NCBI GenBank assembly: GCA_950295325.1
Contig: OX485807.1
Coordinates: forward strand, 15,839,001 to 15,903,000
From: Polytrichum commune
Taxonomy: Eukaryota > Streptophyta > Polytrichopsida > Polytrichales > Polytrichaceae
Direction: 5' to 3'
Length of the DNA stretch: 64,000 nucleotides
Positions within the stretch are counted from its first letter, which is position 1. Each line of letters starts with the position of its first letter. The notes below the pieces were generated by a model. It had not been told where the DNA came from and made no database searches. It saw only the letters and a list, made by a program, of their open reading frames with translations. Of this stretch, positions 33,682 through 45,703 are shown piece after piece. Position numbers and translations under genes: made by a program.

Positions 33682-36234
33682 GTGTAGAAGACTTGGAACT
33701 TCTCACTGGCTTCTGTAGTGTTATCCCTATTAAAAGATCGATGGAAATGTTCATGTCTATTGACCGTCGGTGAAAGAAAGAATGTCTCCCAATTTTGATC
33801 ACAATCCTCGAGTTGCTTACGGTAAAGAACAAATTCACCGACCTCCGTATTTGTACTTACAAGAACAAGGACAACGGAAGGAACACTATGTATGTCAATT
33901 CAATATCCCTCTACAAATATTGAATTACTATTGTTCTCCCTCTTTAGTATGACACGCTTGGGAAGCACCAAAAAAGTTGTATTATCGAGGTGCCATCTTC
34001 TCATTAATATGACATATGACGTAAAGTCGTCGTATCATTGAGGGAATACGAAAACATAAGTAATTTGAGCTTTAAAAATATACACCGAGTTTAAGCAATA
34101 TAGATGGTATGAAAAAATTACTTATAACTCCGAACAAATACAAATATTCTCAAAAACTCTTGAAATAAGAGTCCAAAGATCTTTGGTGTTGTCTACCTAA
34201 GTTAGCAACTGTCATCTTATCTAAACTCCCTACTAACTTTTGAAAACTAGTAGTTTCATTAACACCGACAGATGAAGAGTTCTCTGAGAAGAAACTAGAC
34301 AATAATGGTGCATGATGTTTAGCATCAAGATATTGGTGATACTATATCACATGTGTACAAGGCAACATACTAGGTAGGAGGCCACTTTAACCCTAACCAT
34401 ATCCACACTACACTAGTTACCCTAATTTTCATTAAGTTCCCAATGATAAGTGAAGTTCCCAAGTAGTTTCCAAGTGAAAATGAACGTATTTTAGATGTAC
34501 ATAACATAGACGAAAGGAATTTTAGCATTAACTACCTCTTTAATATGGCAAACCGGAGATTCTAAATGTCGCATTATCGAGTGTTATAGTCATATAAAAG
34601 AGGGAGTTTTGAACTAAACATTTTGGTCTCGCAAAAATGTGTCGTAACATCAAGGGTGTCATATAAACGAGTGTCGTATTAACGAGGTTAGACTATATCA
34701 TAGTGGAACATCCCACCCATTATTTAGATGCTTAATTAAAACATATGTACATCATTGTTAGGTATAACCCTAGTTCTCATGAGTTTGATAGTTAATAGGA
34801 ATTAATCATAACGTAGACGGATGGATTAGGGTTGAAATATCTTAATGGTCCCTTGTTTGAGTGTAACTGAGAAGACTCAGAGGGTTTCTTTGAGTTTCAA
34901 CTGTTGACATGTTTTATCTTTATACAATTTTGAATATTTTATATTACTATCATCTATGTGCACATGCTCCTCTCATCACTTGTATACTCCCCATATATAA
35001 CACACGACAAGAAAAGAAAAACTCGTAATTTTTTTTCAAATTTTGTTGTTTTAGAACAAAGAAAATGATTTCCTTACCTAATTTTTTTAGATCACTGACA
35101 CAAGTGTTGGAAGTGGCAAATATGAAAATTTCCTTCAAAAAACTTGAGTCAATGCCCGCTTTTTGACGATTGTGTGGTTAACCCTAATTAATAGTTAATG
35201 TGACTTCAATAACCTTTCACTATTGAAAACAACATAATATTGTTGAGATCCACATGTCACCTACCCTAAACGAGAGATTAATCCAAACAAGGGTTGGGAA
35301 TAAATATATTGTGATTATCAAAAAATGATAGCTTCACATTTAGTGTCATGGCGATGTCCCCATGGAGCAAGGCATGCATACATGATCAAAGGGTGAGGAA
35401 GCACGAGACTTGGAAGTGTTATGATTTTGACACAATAGTTAGTGTTAGTCACATTTCCTATATAACTTGCAAATACGAAAAGTGACTTCTTGGAATTATA
35501 ATGAGTCACACTAAATACACAAAGCCGGGGAAGCTACCTCGACACCTCAAGGCATGCGTTGTTGACCTCCAATCAAAGATCAATTAATTATAAGGTATAT
35601 TATTGAACGCTTGATTTGAGTTTGGACTTGGCTTCCAAAAGATAGTATGTATATGCACGGTTAGAGCATGCAACATAGGAATTGATCGTCACCAAAAAAA
35701 ATTTGATTTTGGGGCTATATAACATTGTTGAAATTGGAAAGAACACATCATCGTCGTCATTGTTTTCCTCTTACAATGAAACATTTTTAAAAGAGATCAA
35801 AAACTTGCTCAAAATATGATAACCATCCTAAATTCAATAATCAACATAGTTAGGGGCACATATACGACCGTTTAGTGAGCACAATGAATTTTCACTTCGA
35901 CAATAAACAAGAGATTCATACGAGCTCTAAAAATCATGAGGAAATTGGCTACGACCGTGATTTGGACTCCATAATTATGTAGGACTACATAATCACGTAA
36001 CTCATATTTAAGTAAATATGGACAAATTTGCAAAACCGAGACTTTTTGGTTGCTTCACTCCTACGGGTAGGTCCGTTTGTACAGTTATGACACACCTAGA
36101 TTCATGGGAGATATGTGAATCCTTAGCGATAACATGAATGCTACATTATCAAAACAAGATGAAAAAAAACTATTATTGATTTTAAATCTATGCAAATTAA
36201 ATGTTGAACAACGAAAATACAATCAAAACAACTG

Positions 36235-36267
<33 letters not shown>

Positions 36268-37129
36268 CTCTACATATTCTATCGGAGGATCTTACAGTGC
36301 AATCCAATCGTAGGATCCTATGGTAGAATTCATCATACTATAATTTTGGACTTGGACCTGCTCTAATTGTACTTATATATCAGTTGTGTGCGGTGCTAGG
36401 AGAAATGGACTAGCAAAGAATGAAACTTTCGAGATCCATCTAACCTTATGTTACTTCACATTGGTGACTAGTCAACTTGTAGGGGATCAAAAGGAATATT
36501 CTACACAAAGGCCTTTTTTCTAAAAGGAAAACATAAGATGTGTTCTCCCACAAAAAGCTATCCGTGCAATTGAAAACCTAAAGCAGACATATTGTCCCCT
36601 CTCGTTGACAAGTTCTCTCCATGTACCTCACGGCTTTGTATTTACAAATATATACACACACACACTTGCTCAATAATGTGACATGTTCCTTTTCCCCTAC
36701 TCTTTTTCCCTACAGCCTTAGTATTAGAATTGTCTTCCGGGGTATAGACAAAAGACACTACTGCATGAGTGATGGTCTCCCTAAAAAGCAACCTATAAAT
36801 ATGTATATGTATATGTATATTATTTAATAAGCAATTGGCCATTGCATGGATATAGGGAATTTGATGAGCAAACCGGGTGAGGTTTGGGAGAGAAAAGGTT
36901 CGTCAAGACCAATAAGGTTAAGGAAACCCTAATGTGAGATGGAGAGTGAAAGGCTCCATAACCACACAAATGCAATTGAACATGTGGGCCGAACCACTTT
37001 AATCTTTGCTTTGCCACACACACTTAGCAACTTGGCTCATAAATGCAAGCTTCCGCAAAGTTAATGACCAAAGTTCCTTTGTCACCTTTCATGTCGAGCT
37101 CTCGAGTGGGTGGGTGTATGTATATGTTA
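33682..37129. other. AT-rich intergenic DNA
   Basis: No gene recognised. Contains an (AT)n run at about 36236-36264. Scattered short frames lack motifs. Confidence 0.4.
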
Positions 37130-37650
37130 TGCCCCCTCCCCACCTAACTTTACCAAATAACCAAAGTCTTTCCTAAAAACTGGGTAAAGCTCCCTCGGTT
37201 ATAGCGGACGCGTCTGGATATCCCAATTCACCTACAAGAACTTGCTCCGGAGATTGTTGAGTAGGTTTTAGTTAAGTAGCTTTCACACATGGTCATTGTT
37301 TAATCAACCAAGCCATGAATGTTGGGTAGTTTTTGTCCCATCCCCAAATGCCTTACTACTCATTTATTTCACCGTCGGTTTTTGTTAATGAAGCCCCTCG
37401 TGCCCTCATATCTAAGACTAAAAGCAACCAATCACAAGGGCAGGAGGCAACACTTTTAAAGGTCCTACAACCTTGCCCTCATGTCTAGGTACTGATGGGA
37501 GGGTCGGTGCTGGAGGCTTAAAACCTCCACTTTTAAGCCATGCCACATCATTTGCCAACTGGGCTCGGCACCAGATAATGTCGATGGTGTGAAGACCATG
37601 TTTCTAGAACCAACTTTTAGACTTAGCTAAAGTCATGTGGGGAGGGGGCA
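37130..37650. mobile_element. Miniature element family F (521 bp, TTA target duplication)
   Basis: TTA at 37127-37129, then TGCCCCCTCCCCAC and ACTTTA a few bases on. The right end is the inverted partner (AAAGTCATGTGGGGAGGGGGCA) followed by TTA at 37651-37653. No open frame of note. Confidence 0.85.
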
Positions 37651-37653
37651 TTA

Positions 37654-38107
37654 GGGTGGGGTTTACATTAGGGTGTTAAGGTGTCCATGTGTTATTTGGT
37701 TAATATGCATGTGAAACACATGAAGATTTTTGGACCCCTCCCATAAAGAGAAATGTGTGGGTTCCGGCTGCCTAACCATTATGTACTCAAGCCTCCCATT
37801 GAAGAAGATACAAGATCATACTGGAGTCCAGGGTCCACAATTCAAGGGAACAAAGAAGACGAGATTTATACACTAGACTCCAACGTTGCAAATCTTTAGG
37901 AGGTATATTAGGAGAGATGGAAACTTCCCCACAGAACATTCCCATGACCATAAGTAGATGGCCTTGCCGCTTTATAAAAGGGCACCTTCCACTTTACTAA
38001 TCGACCCCCGAGTTGCATGATTGAAACCGTGTCTTGTTGGTTCATAATGTCATGAAACGGAAAGACATTAAAAGTATCATAGAGGCCTCTCTATTCCAAT
38101 ATATATA
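37654..38107. other. Non-coding spacer
   Basis: No gene recognised. Confidence 0.4.
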
Positions 38108-38353
38108 GGGTATTGTCAAACCGACCACGCATGAGTTAAAATGGCCACAAAGACGTGTTGCGTGGTCACATGACCTGTTAAAATTTGAACAATTTTAGTT
38201 GTAAGTTGAAATGTAAAGAAAGAGGGAACATAATTGTTATTTTGCTCCTTTTCATGCATGCAATGAAAAATTAGGTTTTAATAATTTCATGTGATTGTGC
38301 AACGTGTCTTTGTGGTCGTTTTAACAGACTACGTGATCGATTTAACAATCCCC
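38108..38353. mobile_element. Miniature element family G (246 bp, TA target duplication)
   Basis: TA, then GGGTATTGTCAAACCGACCA, and the inverted partner ending GATTTAACAATCCCC, then TA. Similarity continues for about 70 bp on each side (CCACAAAGACGTGTTGC against GCAACGTGTCTTTGTGG), leaving a short centre. TA duplication and size suggest a Stowaway/Tc1-mariner-type origin. Confidence 0.78.
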
Positions 38354-38906
38354 TATACAAACACACGTACATACATCCCTCGAGTTTGCCGTGTGTCAAT
38401 CTTGCATTGGTTGAGACCTTCTTGAGTCTCATGTGGAAACTACACCAATGAATGTGAAACAAAGCACCCTCTATGGTTTGTATAAGGCATACTCGCCTAT
38501 TTCCAACTAATCCACCTATTTTCTCCCCTCAAAAATAAGTACACTGATAGTATGTGCAACTAGGTTGCGTCACGCTACTTTATCAACTATTTACACTATT
38601 TCATATATTTATTATCATAGTAACAACACAAAAATTATTTTGTTTAATTGGTATGGTTGCTACTTCATGGGTGAATAAACAAATTTACAAGTTTTGTAGT
38701 CTAACTTTGACTTAAGGTATTCTACACGGTAAAGAGATAACCTATTCGCAAGGGCAACCCAAAGTGCACATATCACTATACACTATATATACGAGCATAC
38801 CTCCCACTCATCCAACATGCATAAACACCATGAAGTAGTATGCAATCCGGAAGTTATAAATGTTAGCAAATTTGACACCGGTATTAATTGTCGAGACCCC
38901 AAGTTA
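38354..38906. other. Non-coding spacer
   Basis: No gene recognised. Confidence 0.4.
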
Positions 38907-39294
38907 GGGCCGGTTCGCACAGAGTCCCAAGTCCTACATCCCAAGTCACTTGAGGTCAACCTGTGCAATCTCAGCCGTTGAGAGCATGGAAGTTGAGACT
39001 TACCACTTCACACGGGTCCCAAGTCATAAGTTCCAAGTACGACAGGGAAGCCTACATGGCAACACTTTTCGGAGGTGAGGCTTTGGACTTGTGTTGAGAG
39101 TTGGGTTGAGCAAAAAGCTTGACCCAACTCTCAACACATGTCTTGCAAATATTTTTGCAAAAATAATCAATATCCGACTTTAATGATAAATAATCATGTT
39201 CTAATCACTTCGTGAGGTTCAAAAGTTGGGAGTTTGCCTCCATGTTGGGACTTTCTAACATGAGCGGGACTTGGGATGCCATGTGAATTGGCCC
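38907..39294. mobile_element. Miniature element family D, copy 2 (388 bp)
   Basis: TTA, then GGGCCGGTTCGCACAGAGTC at the left; CATGTGAATTGGCCC, then TGA at the right. Almost the same length as the copy at 16.9 kb but in the opposite orientation internally. Contains a foldback of GTTGAGAGTTGGGTTGAGC against GCTTGACCCAACTCTCAAC near 39095-39140. Confidence 0.8.
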
Positions 39295-39479
39295 TGAGTG
39301 TAGTCCAAGTCATTTGAGATGATTCCGCAACAAACCTATAGGGGATTAAGTCTTAATGTTGGATGAATGAGAGATACACTTGTATACAATAATTTGTATA
39401 CGATAATTACCTCCCTCCCATTCTAGCACGTGGTGCATGAGTCTTGTAATTGGTCATTGCAACACAATAAATCTATAAT

Positions 39480-40585
39480 CCCCCCAAAATTTTACAAGGA
39501 ATGACAAATAACGTTGGGCTAACATTTAGTGTTGGTGACACTACATCGCGGTTTACAATTAGTGTTGAGCAAGACAACTAGAATTGGTGACACTAAATAT
39601 CATATTTAGTGTAGCATACCTCCTCACAATGTAGCTGGCTCCCCCACCTCCTCCTAACGCCCCTAACATGATGAATGTCAACATGTGTTTCTCTCTCTCT
39701 CTCTCTCTCTAACATGCTCAAGATAATATTGCAGACCTTGGACAACTACCAAAACAACTATAGTTAACTAGGTTTTTTATCCATACATTTAAGGGAACAA
39801 CTATAATTAACTAGAAAATTTCAAATCGGTTTGAAGAACAACTATAGTTAACAAGAAAAATTTAAGACCAAATTCAAGAACAACTATAGTTAACCAGAAA
39901 ATTCCAAGTATTATATATTCGAAGAAGGTTGCCTCTCGATTTGTTTCGGTTGAGGGTCTTTAATATGCTCGGGCCACTGAGGATCATCAAGAAACGCCTT
40001 TATATGATCACTCACAATGTTGGGCTCCGTAACAACCTCCATGTACACCAACACAAATAACACACTACTGTAGTGACACCACAACACTGCAACAAACATC
40101 TATGAACAAGCTGCACTCCACTTTTAGTTAACTAGACATAACTCTAGTTAACTACATTTTGTGACAGGTCAAATCGCAAACAACTATCATAGTTACAAAA
40201 ATACAACTAGTTAACTAAGAGTTGAATTAGTTGGGTAGTTGTCCACGGTCTGTAATATTGTCATGGATGATTGAAATATGGATGAAAAACCACTTGGTAA
40301 GTGACAGTAATTGCAACACTACAAATCTATAATCCCTCCAAAAATTTACAAGGAATGACAAATAGTGTTGGGTTAACATTTAGTGTTGGTGACACCACAT
40401 GGCGGTTTACAATTAGATTTGGGCAAGACAACTAGAATTGGTGACACTAAATATCATTGTTAGTGCAGCTGGCTCCCCCACCTACTCCTAACATCTAGGA
40501 ATCCCTTACATCTAGGAACCCCTAACATGACGAATGTCAACATGTGCTTCTCTCTCTCTCTCTTTAACACGCTCAAGATACTTAA
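39480..40585. repeat. Duplicated block (39480-39730 and 40330-40585), family B-derived with CT microsatellites
   Basis: Both blocks share CAAGGAATGACAAATA, CATTTAGTGTTGGTGACA, GGCGGTTTACAATTAG-like, CAAGACAACTAGAATTGG, AGCTGGCTCCCCCACCT, ATGTCAACATGTG and a (CT)n run, then AACATGCTCAAGATA. Order and orientation are the same, so this is a local duplication with about 600 bp between copies. Confidence 0.8.
39749..39905. repeat. Four tandem units of about 42 bp (AACAACTATAGTTAAC)
   Basis: AACAACTATAGTTAACTAG-type units start at about 39752, 39795, 39837 and 39879, each followed by A/T-rich filler. The core TATAGTTAAC contains a palindrome. Looser copies appear to 40215. Confidence 0.8.
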
Positions 40586-41899
40586 CTTACAATACAACCC
40601 GCCTGCACAGTGTCACTGTGCTATCAAGTTTAGTAGCTAAGAAAGTATATGCAACGGGACTCCGCGGCCAGACCTCTCGCGAGACTTATCTCCACGCAAC
40701 CGTCGGCAGGCAGGCAGGCAGGCAGGCCCTGCCTTCTTCATCATCATCCTCCCCTCATCATCAAGTGTCCAATATCAACCACATTTGAACTTCGCTGGAG
40801 AGGAGGGAAACCCAGCTCCTCGATCCTCCTCCTCCTCCTCGTTAACGTTGTGAGCTGTAAGTCAAGTGGTGTGTCGTGTCACTGATCTGTCTGTCTGTAC
40901 CAACACTTGCAAGGTGGTTCTTCTTGGTACTGGGAACCTTGGGCAGCTGTTTGTGTGGTGGTGTTGCATACATCCTCGCTGCAGGTTGGGAGTGGACAGG
41001 TTAAACTAAGTTACCAGTATACTCCGCGGCGTCTTCCCGACTCGTCCTCGTCGTCGTCGTCGTCCTCCTCCTGCTGTTGTGGTGAACTTTCGAACTCACC
41101 ATCGTTATTGTCATCATCACCAACGGGAGCCAGCAGCAGCAGCAGTAATGTGAGTTGGGAAGAGGAAATGAGGCGAGCTGTGGTAGACTGAGGAAATGCT
41201 ACGAGGTGCAAGGTGCGAGTTTTTGCTGGGGTTTTAGGAGGAGGGGGGGAGTTTGCGGACTCGAAGGCGGTGGTGATTTTTGTGGGGAGGAGGTGGGTGC
41301 AAGGTGCATTTTCTTGGTGAGGTGAGAAAGTTCGGTCGGTGGAGGTTCGGCCGGGTGTGTGGTCGTGGTAGTGGTGCGGTTAACAGGGGAGAGGAAGTGA
41401 GTGGACTCGAGCTTGGCGAAGCCGGAGAAGAAGGTTGTTCCGGTGTGGCGGTGTTGCGGTAGCAGGCTACATTGGGTGTGTGGGAGCGAGGAAAGGGGCA
41501 AGTTTTAGGGGAGGTGGCTGACTCGAAGGTGGCGAATTTGGGGAGGGAAGGTGACTGCCAGGTGCATTGTTGGGGGGAGTGACAGTGTATTTCGGGGAGG
41601 CTTGGAACTTGGGTGATGGTGGTGTTGAAGAGTTAGTCGCAGTTAGTTGGAGTTGAAGCCGAGGGGTGGTGAAGTTGCAGTAGCTATCGGTGTTTCAGTG
41701 TTGCGGTAGGCCGGCAGGCTACATTGGTGTGTGGGAGTGCGGAAGTGGTGACGAAGAGAGTCTACTAGTCCCTGGAGATTTCTCAGTTGCAGATGATGAA
41801 GGGTTAGGACGGATTTCATGTGAGTGCGTGTGCGTGTATTCATCTGCACATCGGGAAAGGGAAACTACGGAGTTGAGAGTTGAGAGTACCCTTGTGCCG
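40586..41899 (+). promoter_or_regulatory. GC/GT-rich upstream and leader region of the COBRA-like gene
   Basis: Includes a (GGCA)n run at about 40703-40728, CTC/TCG-type runs, and a local duplication of about 250 bp (TGTTGCGGTAGCAGGCTACA near 41451, and a similar block near 41700). The open frame continues upstream of the chosen start to 41690, but without a signal peptide in the right place, so it is treated as leader. Confidence 0.5.
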
Positions 41900-44800
41900 A
41901 TGACAGCGATGGGAGGGTCAAGGGCGATGGTGGTGGTGGTGCTGCTGTATGTTGCAACGAGTTTTTTGTGTGGAGTGTGTGCGCAACAACCTGTACCAGC
42001 ACCGGTAGCCGGAGCAGGAGCTCCTACTGTGGGGACGGCGCCAGAGAGTCCGACGATGGCTCCTGCGCCTGCACCGGGACCTCTATGGCCCGACTGCGCA
42101 GGCGTGGACATTGTGTACGTCACCAGCTTCACCGAGAAGATTTACCCGTTCCTCAACGACACCCCGTGGCTGCAGCCTTACAAATTCGAGGCGTCGGTCA
42201 CTCTGACCAACATGGGGTATTCCACCGTGGAGGGGTGGGCTATGGGCATCGAGTACCAGCATCACGAGGTGAGCGATTCCGAAATCTTGTTTCCGTTGCG
42301 AAAATCGCTCATTGGTTTCTTTAACGTGAAGAAATTCCTTCTTTAGGATTCTCTTCCCACCAAAGATGATCTTGTCGTACCTGTTCATTCCATCGGTGGA
42401 TGTGTCAGAATGACAGGTTGAGTGTCTCGGTTTCAATCTGCTCGAAATTGAGGTCTTAGTACAACAATTTGCTCCAGTAACTCACCTGGTACCTCACCTT
42501 TGGTGACCAGTAACCGAATTCTCAAGACACGGATCCATTCTCGGTGGTTTCTTCCATTGCAGATTCTTCTCAGATGGCTTGATGCTACCATTTGGCTATG
42601 GCAGCCTGTGTGACTCGTTTGCTTTGGCTTAACTATCTGTCGTGTTACTTTCTTAACGGTTCAGTGGTAGCTTTTATCGGTAAATGTTGTTCGAACATCG
42701 ATGCTAACAAGGATATTGCTACGTGTGCTCACTTTTGTTTTCGTGCCCTGTGAGTAGTAAGAGGGGAGCTTCGGAAATGAGGTCTTAGTACACTTATTAC
42801 ACAACAATTTGCTTCTTTCCCGTGAGTTACCTCTGGAGATATCTCAATGCAAGGATCCACTGTCAAGTGGAACTGATGACGGAAGTTTCATCTTTGGGGA
42901 TGTTGTGGAAGGAAATGGCTTCTTCCTGTCATGCAGATTGTTGTCAGATGGCTTGATGCCACTATATGGCTCTGGCCGCATGTGTGATTCATTTTGCTTT
43001 AGGTTGACCCTCTTTTTTGATTCTGTAGTTTCCTGGTTACCTTCATCTGTGAGAGTTGTTCGAGCATCGGTACTGACGAGGACACTGCTACATGTGCTCA
43101 CCTTTGTTTCCATATCTGTGAGTAGTGAGAGAGGAGTTTTCGCAATTGCGTGCACTGTGTAATTCGCCTAATTCTCACTCGTGCGCTGTCAGATTCTCGT
43201 TGACGCTGGAGCCGGAACCGTGGTTTTGGCTAATGGAGCAGCATATCCCGTAGACGTATCGAACGGGACGATTCTCTCCGCATCTCCACCTGACAATTTG
43301 AAGAACGCCATTGAGACTGCTGGAGACTTGACGCAGGTGCAGAGAACGTTCATCATCACAGGAACTGAGTTCGGGGTAAAACGAGACCCCATGCCGCTCA
43401 ACATCAACATCACAAACACGGGCTACAATTGCAGTGCTGGAAAGCTGTATGGAAGTACGTTGCGTAACTTCTCACTTACTTACGCTTCCATTCGTAAAAC
43501 TATCCTCGAGAATTTTCCCAGCAGAGCTCGATGTGTTGTTGCATTACAGAAAATCCAATTTAGAGAGTAATGTAGGTTCTCATAGTGTACATTTCTTTGT
43601 TTTGTTTGTCGCAGATAACACGATGCATACTTGCTGCCTCGAGCCGAACAGTAACATCACGCTAACCGGTGACAACATTTTCCTCCCCTCCGAAACGGGA
43701 AACATCACCATCACCTACGACGTTTCGCAGGCTTATACGACCAACTACCAGGCGCTGGTGAGCGATGATGAACATTTGGCGAGATTTTGAAATGTTGAAG
43801 TTCAGTCACCTCTTCGGATGTGTTTATGTGGCAGATAGTAGCTAGGACTATTCTACCTGATATGGTTCTTGCTCACACCTCATGTGATGAAAATTGTAGA
43901 TTAGGGTGACAGTAGTCAGGATTCTTCCACTTTGGATATGGTTCTCACATTGTTATGATGAATATTGTAGGCTTTGTGGCTGTAGTCAGGATTCCTCTAT
44001 TTGATGTGATGCTCACACGTTGCGCAATGGCAATTGCAGGTTACAATTTCGAATGACAGCCCGATTGCGCGAATCGACAACTGGAACCTCTCCTGGACAT
44101 GGCAAGAGGGGGAGTTCATCACTCAGATGCAGGGAGCACAGACACGATATGCAGATCTTCAAGTTTGCTTGGATGGAATTGCGGGGCAAACCTACCAAAG
44201 CGGCCTAGACGTCAATAGGGCGGTGAGTTGTTCCGTAAGTCCTCAGATTCTTGATCTCCCCGTGGACAGGACCAACGACACTTCCATCGGTAACGTCCAG
44301 TACTGCTGCAAGAATGGGACTATCTTGCCTGCGATCATCGACCCTTCGAAGTCGAAGGCAGCTTTCACTATGATGGTCTACAAGGTCCCCCCTGGCAACG
44401 CCAAGCTGAGCCACATCGTTCCTCCAACGAGCTTCAAAATTGGAGATGGCTACTACCAGTGCGGTTTGCCCCGGCTAATCGCACCGACGGTTTACCCTGA
44501 TACAAACAATCTGCTCCGCTCGACTACAGCTTACAAGACTTGGCAGGTACGAATATCATCAACTAGTCGATGCAACGCAACGAGCGTTCGAGGTCAACAG
44601 AACGCTCTGTTTTTTCTCCTCCTGTTGATCGATCGTTGATCTGCTCTTATTGCCTCACTACAGGTTACAAGAATTGGTAACTATGGTTTTCATCGACTAT
44701 GCAATGCAACGCAACTCATGTTCTGTCTGTCTATCTGTCTGTCTGTTTGTTTGTTTGTTTTTTTTCCCTCCTGCTTCAGTGATTGTTCTTTGATCTAATC

Positions 44801-45703
44801 TTATTGGTTTACTGCAGTTTACAAGAATTGGTAGGTATGATTGTCAAACGAGACAATGAAATAAGACGCAGCCCATTTACTCTGTCTTCGGGTATCGATT
44901 CTGGATCTGATATAAATGCACCGATTGCTGTGATGCAGGTCACTTGCAACATCACGGGCGAAGTGAAGAGGACTCCGACGTGCTGTCTTTCTTTCTCGAA
45001 CTACAACAACGATTCAATTTCACCTTGCCGCACCTGCGCTTGTGGGTGTCCTCAGGCTTCTCAGCCTCCGGTGTGTTCCACCAACGCTTCCGCCATGCTC
45101 CTTCCGTTCGGCGCCTTAACCCTTGCTCCGGTGAATCGAACAAACCAGATACTTGCCTGGGCCGGTCTGACGCACAAGCCGGTACCAAACCCTCTGCCGT
45201 GCCCAGACAACTGCGGTGTTAACATTAACTGGCACATCGTCTCCGACTACAGCAAAGGATGGAGCGCGCGCATGACGCTCTTGAATTGGTCGAACGTGAC
45301 CTACCCCGATTGGTATGCCGTCGTCGAGATGGACAAGGCGTATCCCGGTCTGCAACAAGCATACTCCTTCAACGCGACAAAGGTTCCTGCGGCGTTAAGC
45401 AACTCCACTATAAACAATACTTTCATTTTGCAAGGCCTTCCTGGATTGAATTACTTGATTGCCGAGCAAAACTTGACATCAGGGAAGCTGCAATCCATCA
45501 TTTCCTTCACCAAAGGTCCTACTCCTGGGATCGAAGTCATGCTTGGAGACGGGTACCCTACCAAGCTCTGGTTCAACGGCGACGAGTGTGTGCTCCCTGA
45601 ATTCATCCCAACCAGTGCAGCAACGATGCGGATAATGGCGCCGACAATCTTGATGAGTGCACTCGTGTCGGTGATCGCTGTCTTCTTCGTCATGTTAGGT
45701 TAA
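41900..45703 (+). CDS. COBRA-like GPI-anchored cell-wall protein (COBL7/COBL10-type)
   Basis: COBRA proteins are GPI-anchored at the outer plasma membrane and guide cellulose deposition in expanding or tip-growing cells. Five exons join in phase to 681 aa: 41900-42268, 43193-43454, 43615-43757, 44040-44546, 44939-45703, all GT-AG. The protein has a signal peptide (MVVVVLLYVATSFLCGVCA), a Pro/Ala linker of about 30 residues, an N-terminal extension domain with DIVYVTSF, and then the COBRA domain (DNWNLSWTW, VDRTNDTSIGNVQYCCKNGT). The hallmark Cys cluster reads CCLS rather than CCVS near residue 442, and the Cys-rich region is SPCRTCACGCP. Many N-glycosylation sequons and a C-terminal hydrophobic tail (IMAPTILMSALVSVIAVFFV) fit GPI attachment. 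Length and the extra N-terminal domain point to the COBL7-10 branch. The start is the ATG just before the signal peptide; a second ATG lies three codons on. Confidence 0.95.
42449..43145 (+). repeat. Tandem duplication filling COBRA-like intron 1
   Basis: Two diverged copies, about 42449-42776 and 42779-43145. Shared in order: GAGGTCTTAGTACA, ACAACAATTTGCT, TCAGATGGCTTGATGC, GTTGTTCGARCATCG, CTGCTACRTGTGCTCAC and GTGAGTAGTRAGAG. Confidence 0.85.
43828..44039 (+). repeat. Three tandem units of about 70 bp in COBRA-like intron 3, each ending in an acceptor-like site
   Basis: Units end GATGAAAATTGTAG (43899), GATGAATATTGTAG (43970) and CAATGGCAATTGCAG (44039, the used acceptor). Each contains GTAGTCAGGATTC- or GATATGGTTCT-like blocks. 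Confidence 0.8.
44531..44840 (+). repeat. Repeats of the exon 4/intron 4 boundary in the COBRA-like gene
   Basis: TTACAAGACTTGGCAG at the end of exon 4 recurs in the intron as TTACAAGAATTGGTAAC (44665) and TTACAAGAATTGGTAGG (44821), each preceded by CTACAG or CTGCAG. The following CGATGCAACGCAACGAGC recurs as TATGCAATGCAACGCAACTC. A (GTCT)n/(GTTT)n run sits at 44725-44767. Confidence 0.8.

Noticed and set aside
41690-41899. Longer COBRA-like start at 41690
   Set aside because: It would bury the signal peptide about 80 residues in; the ATG at 41900 precedes it directly.
42083-42436. Minus-strand and alternative-phase frames across COBRA-like and MOT1 exons
   Set aside because: Shadows of GC-rich exons; they break the splice-phase logic and match no family.
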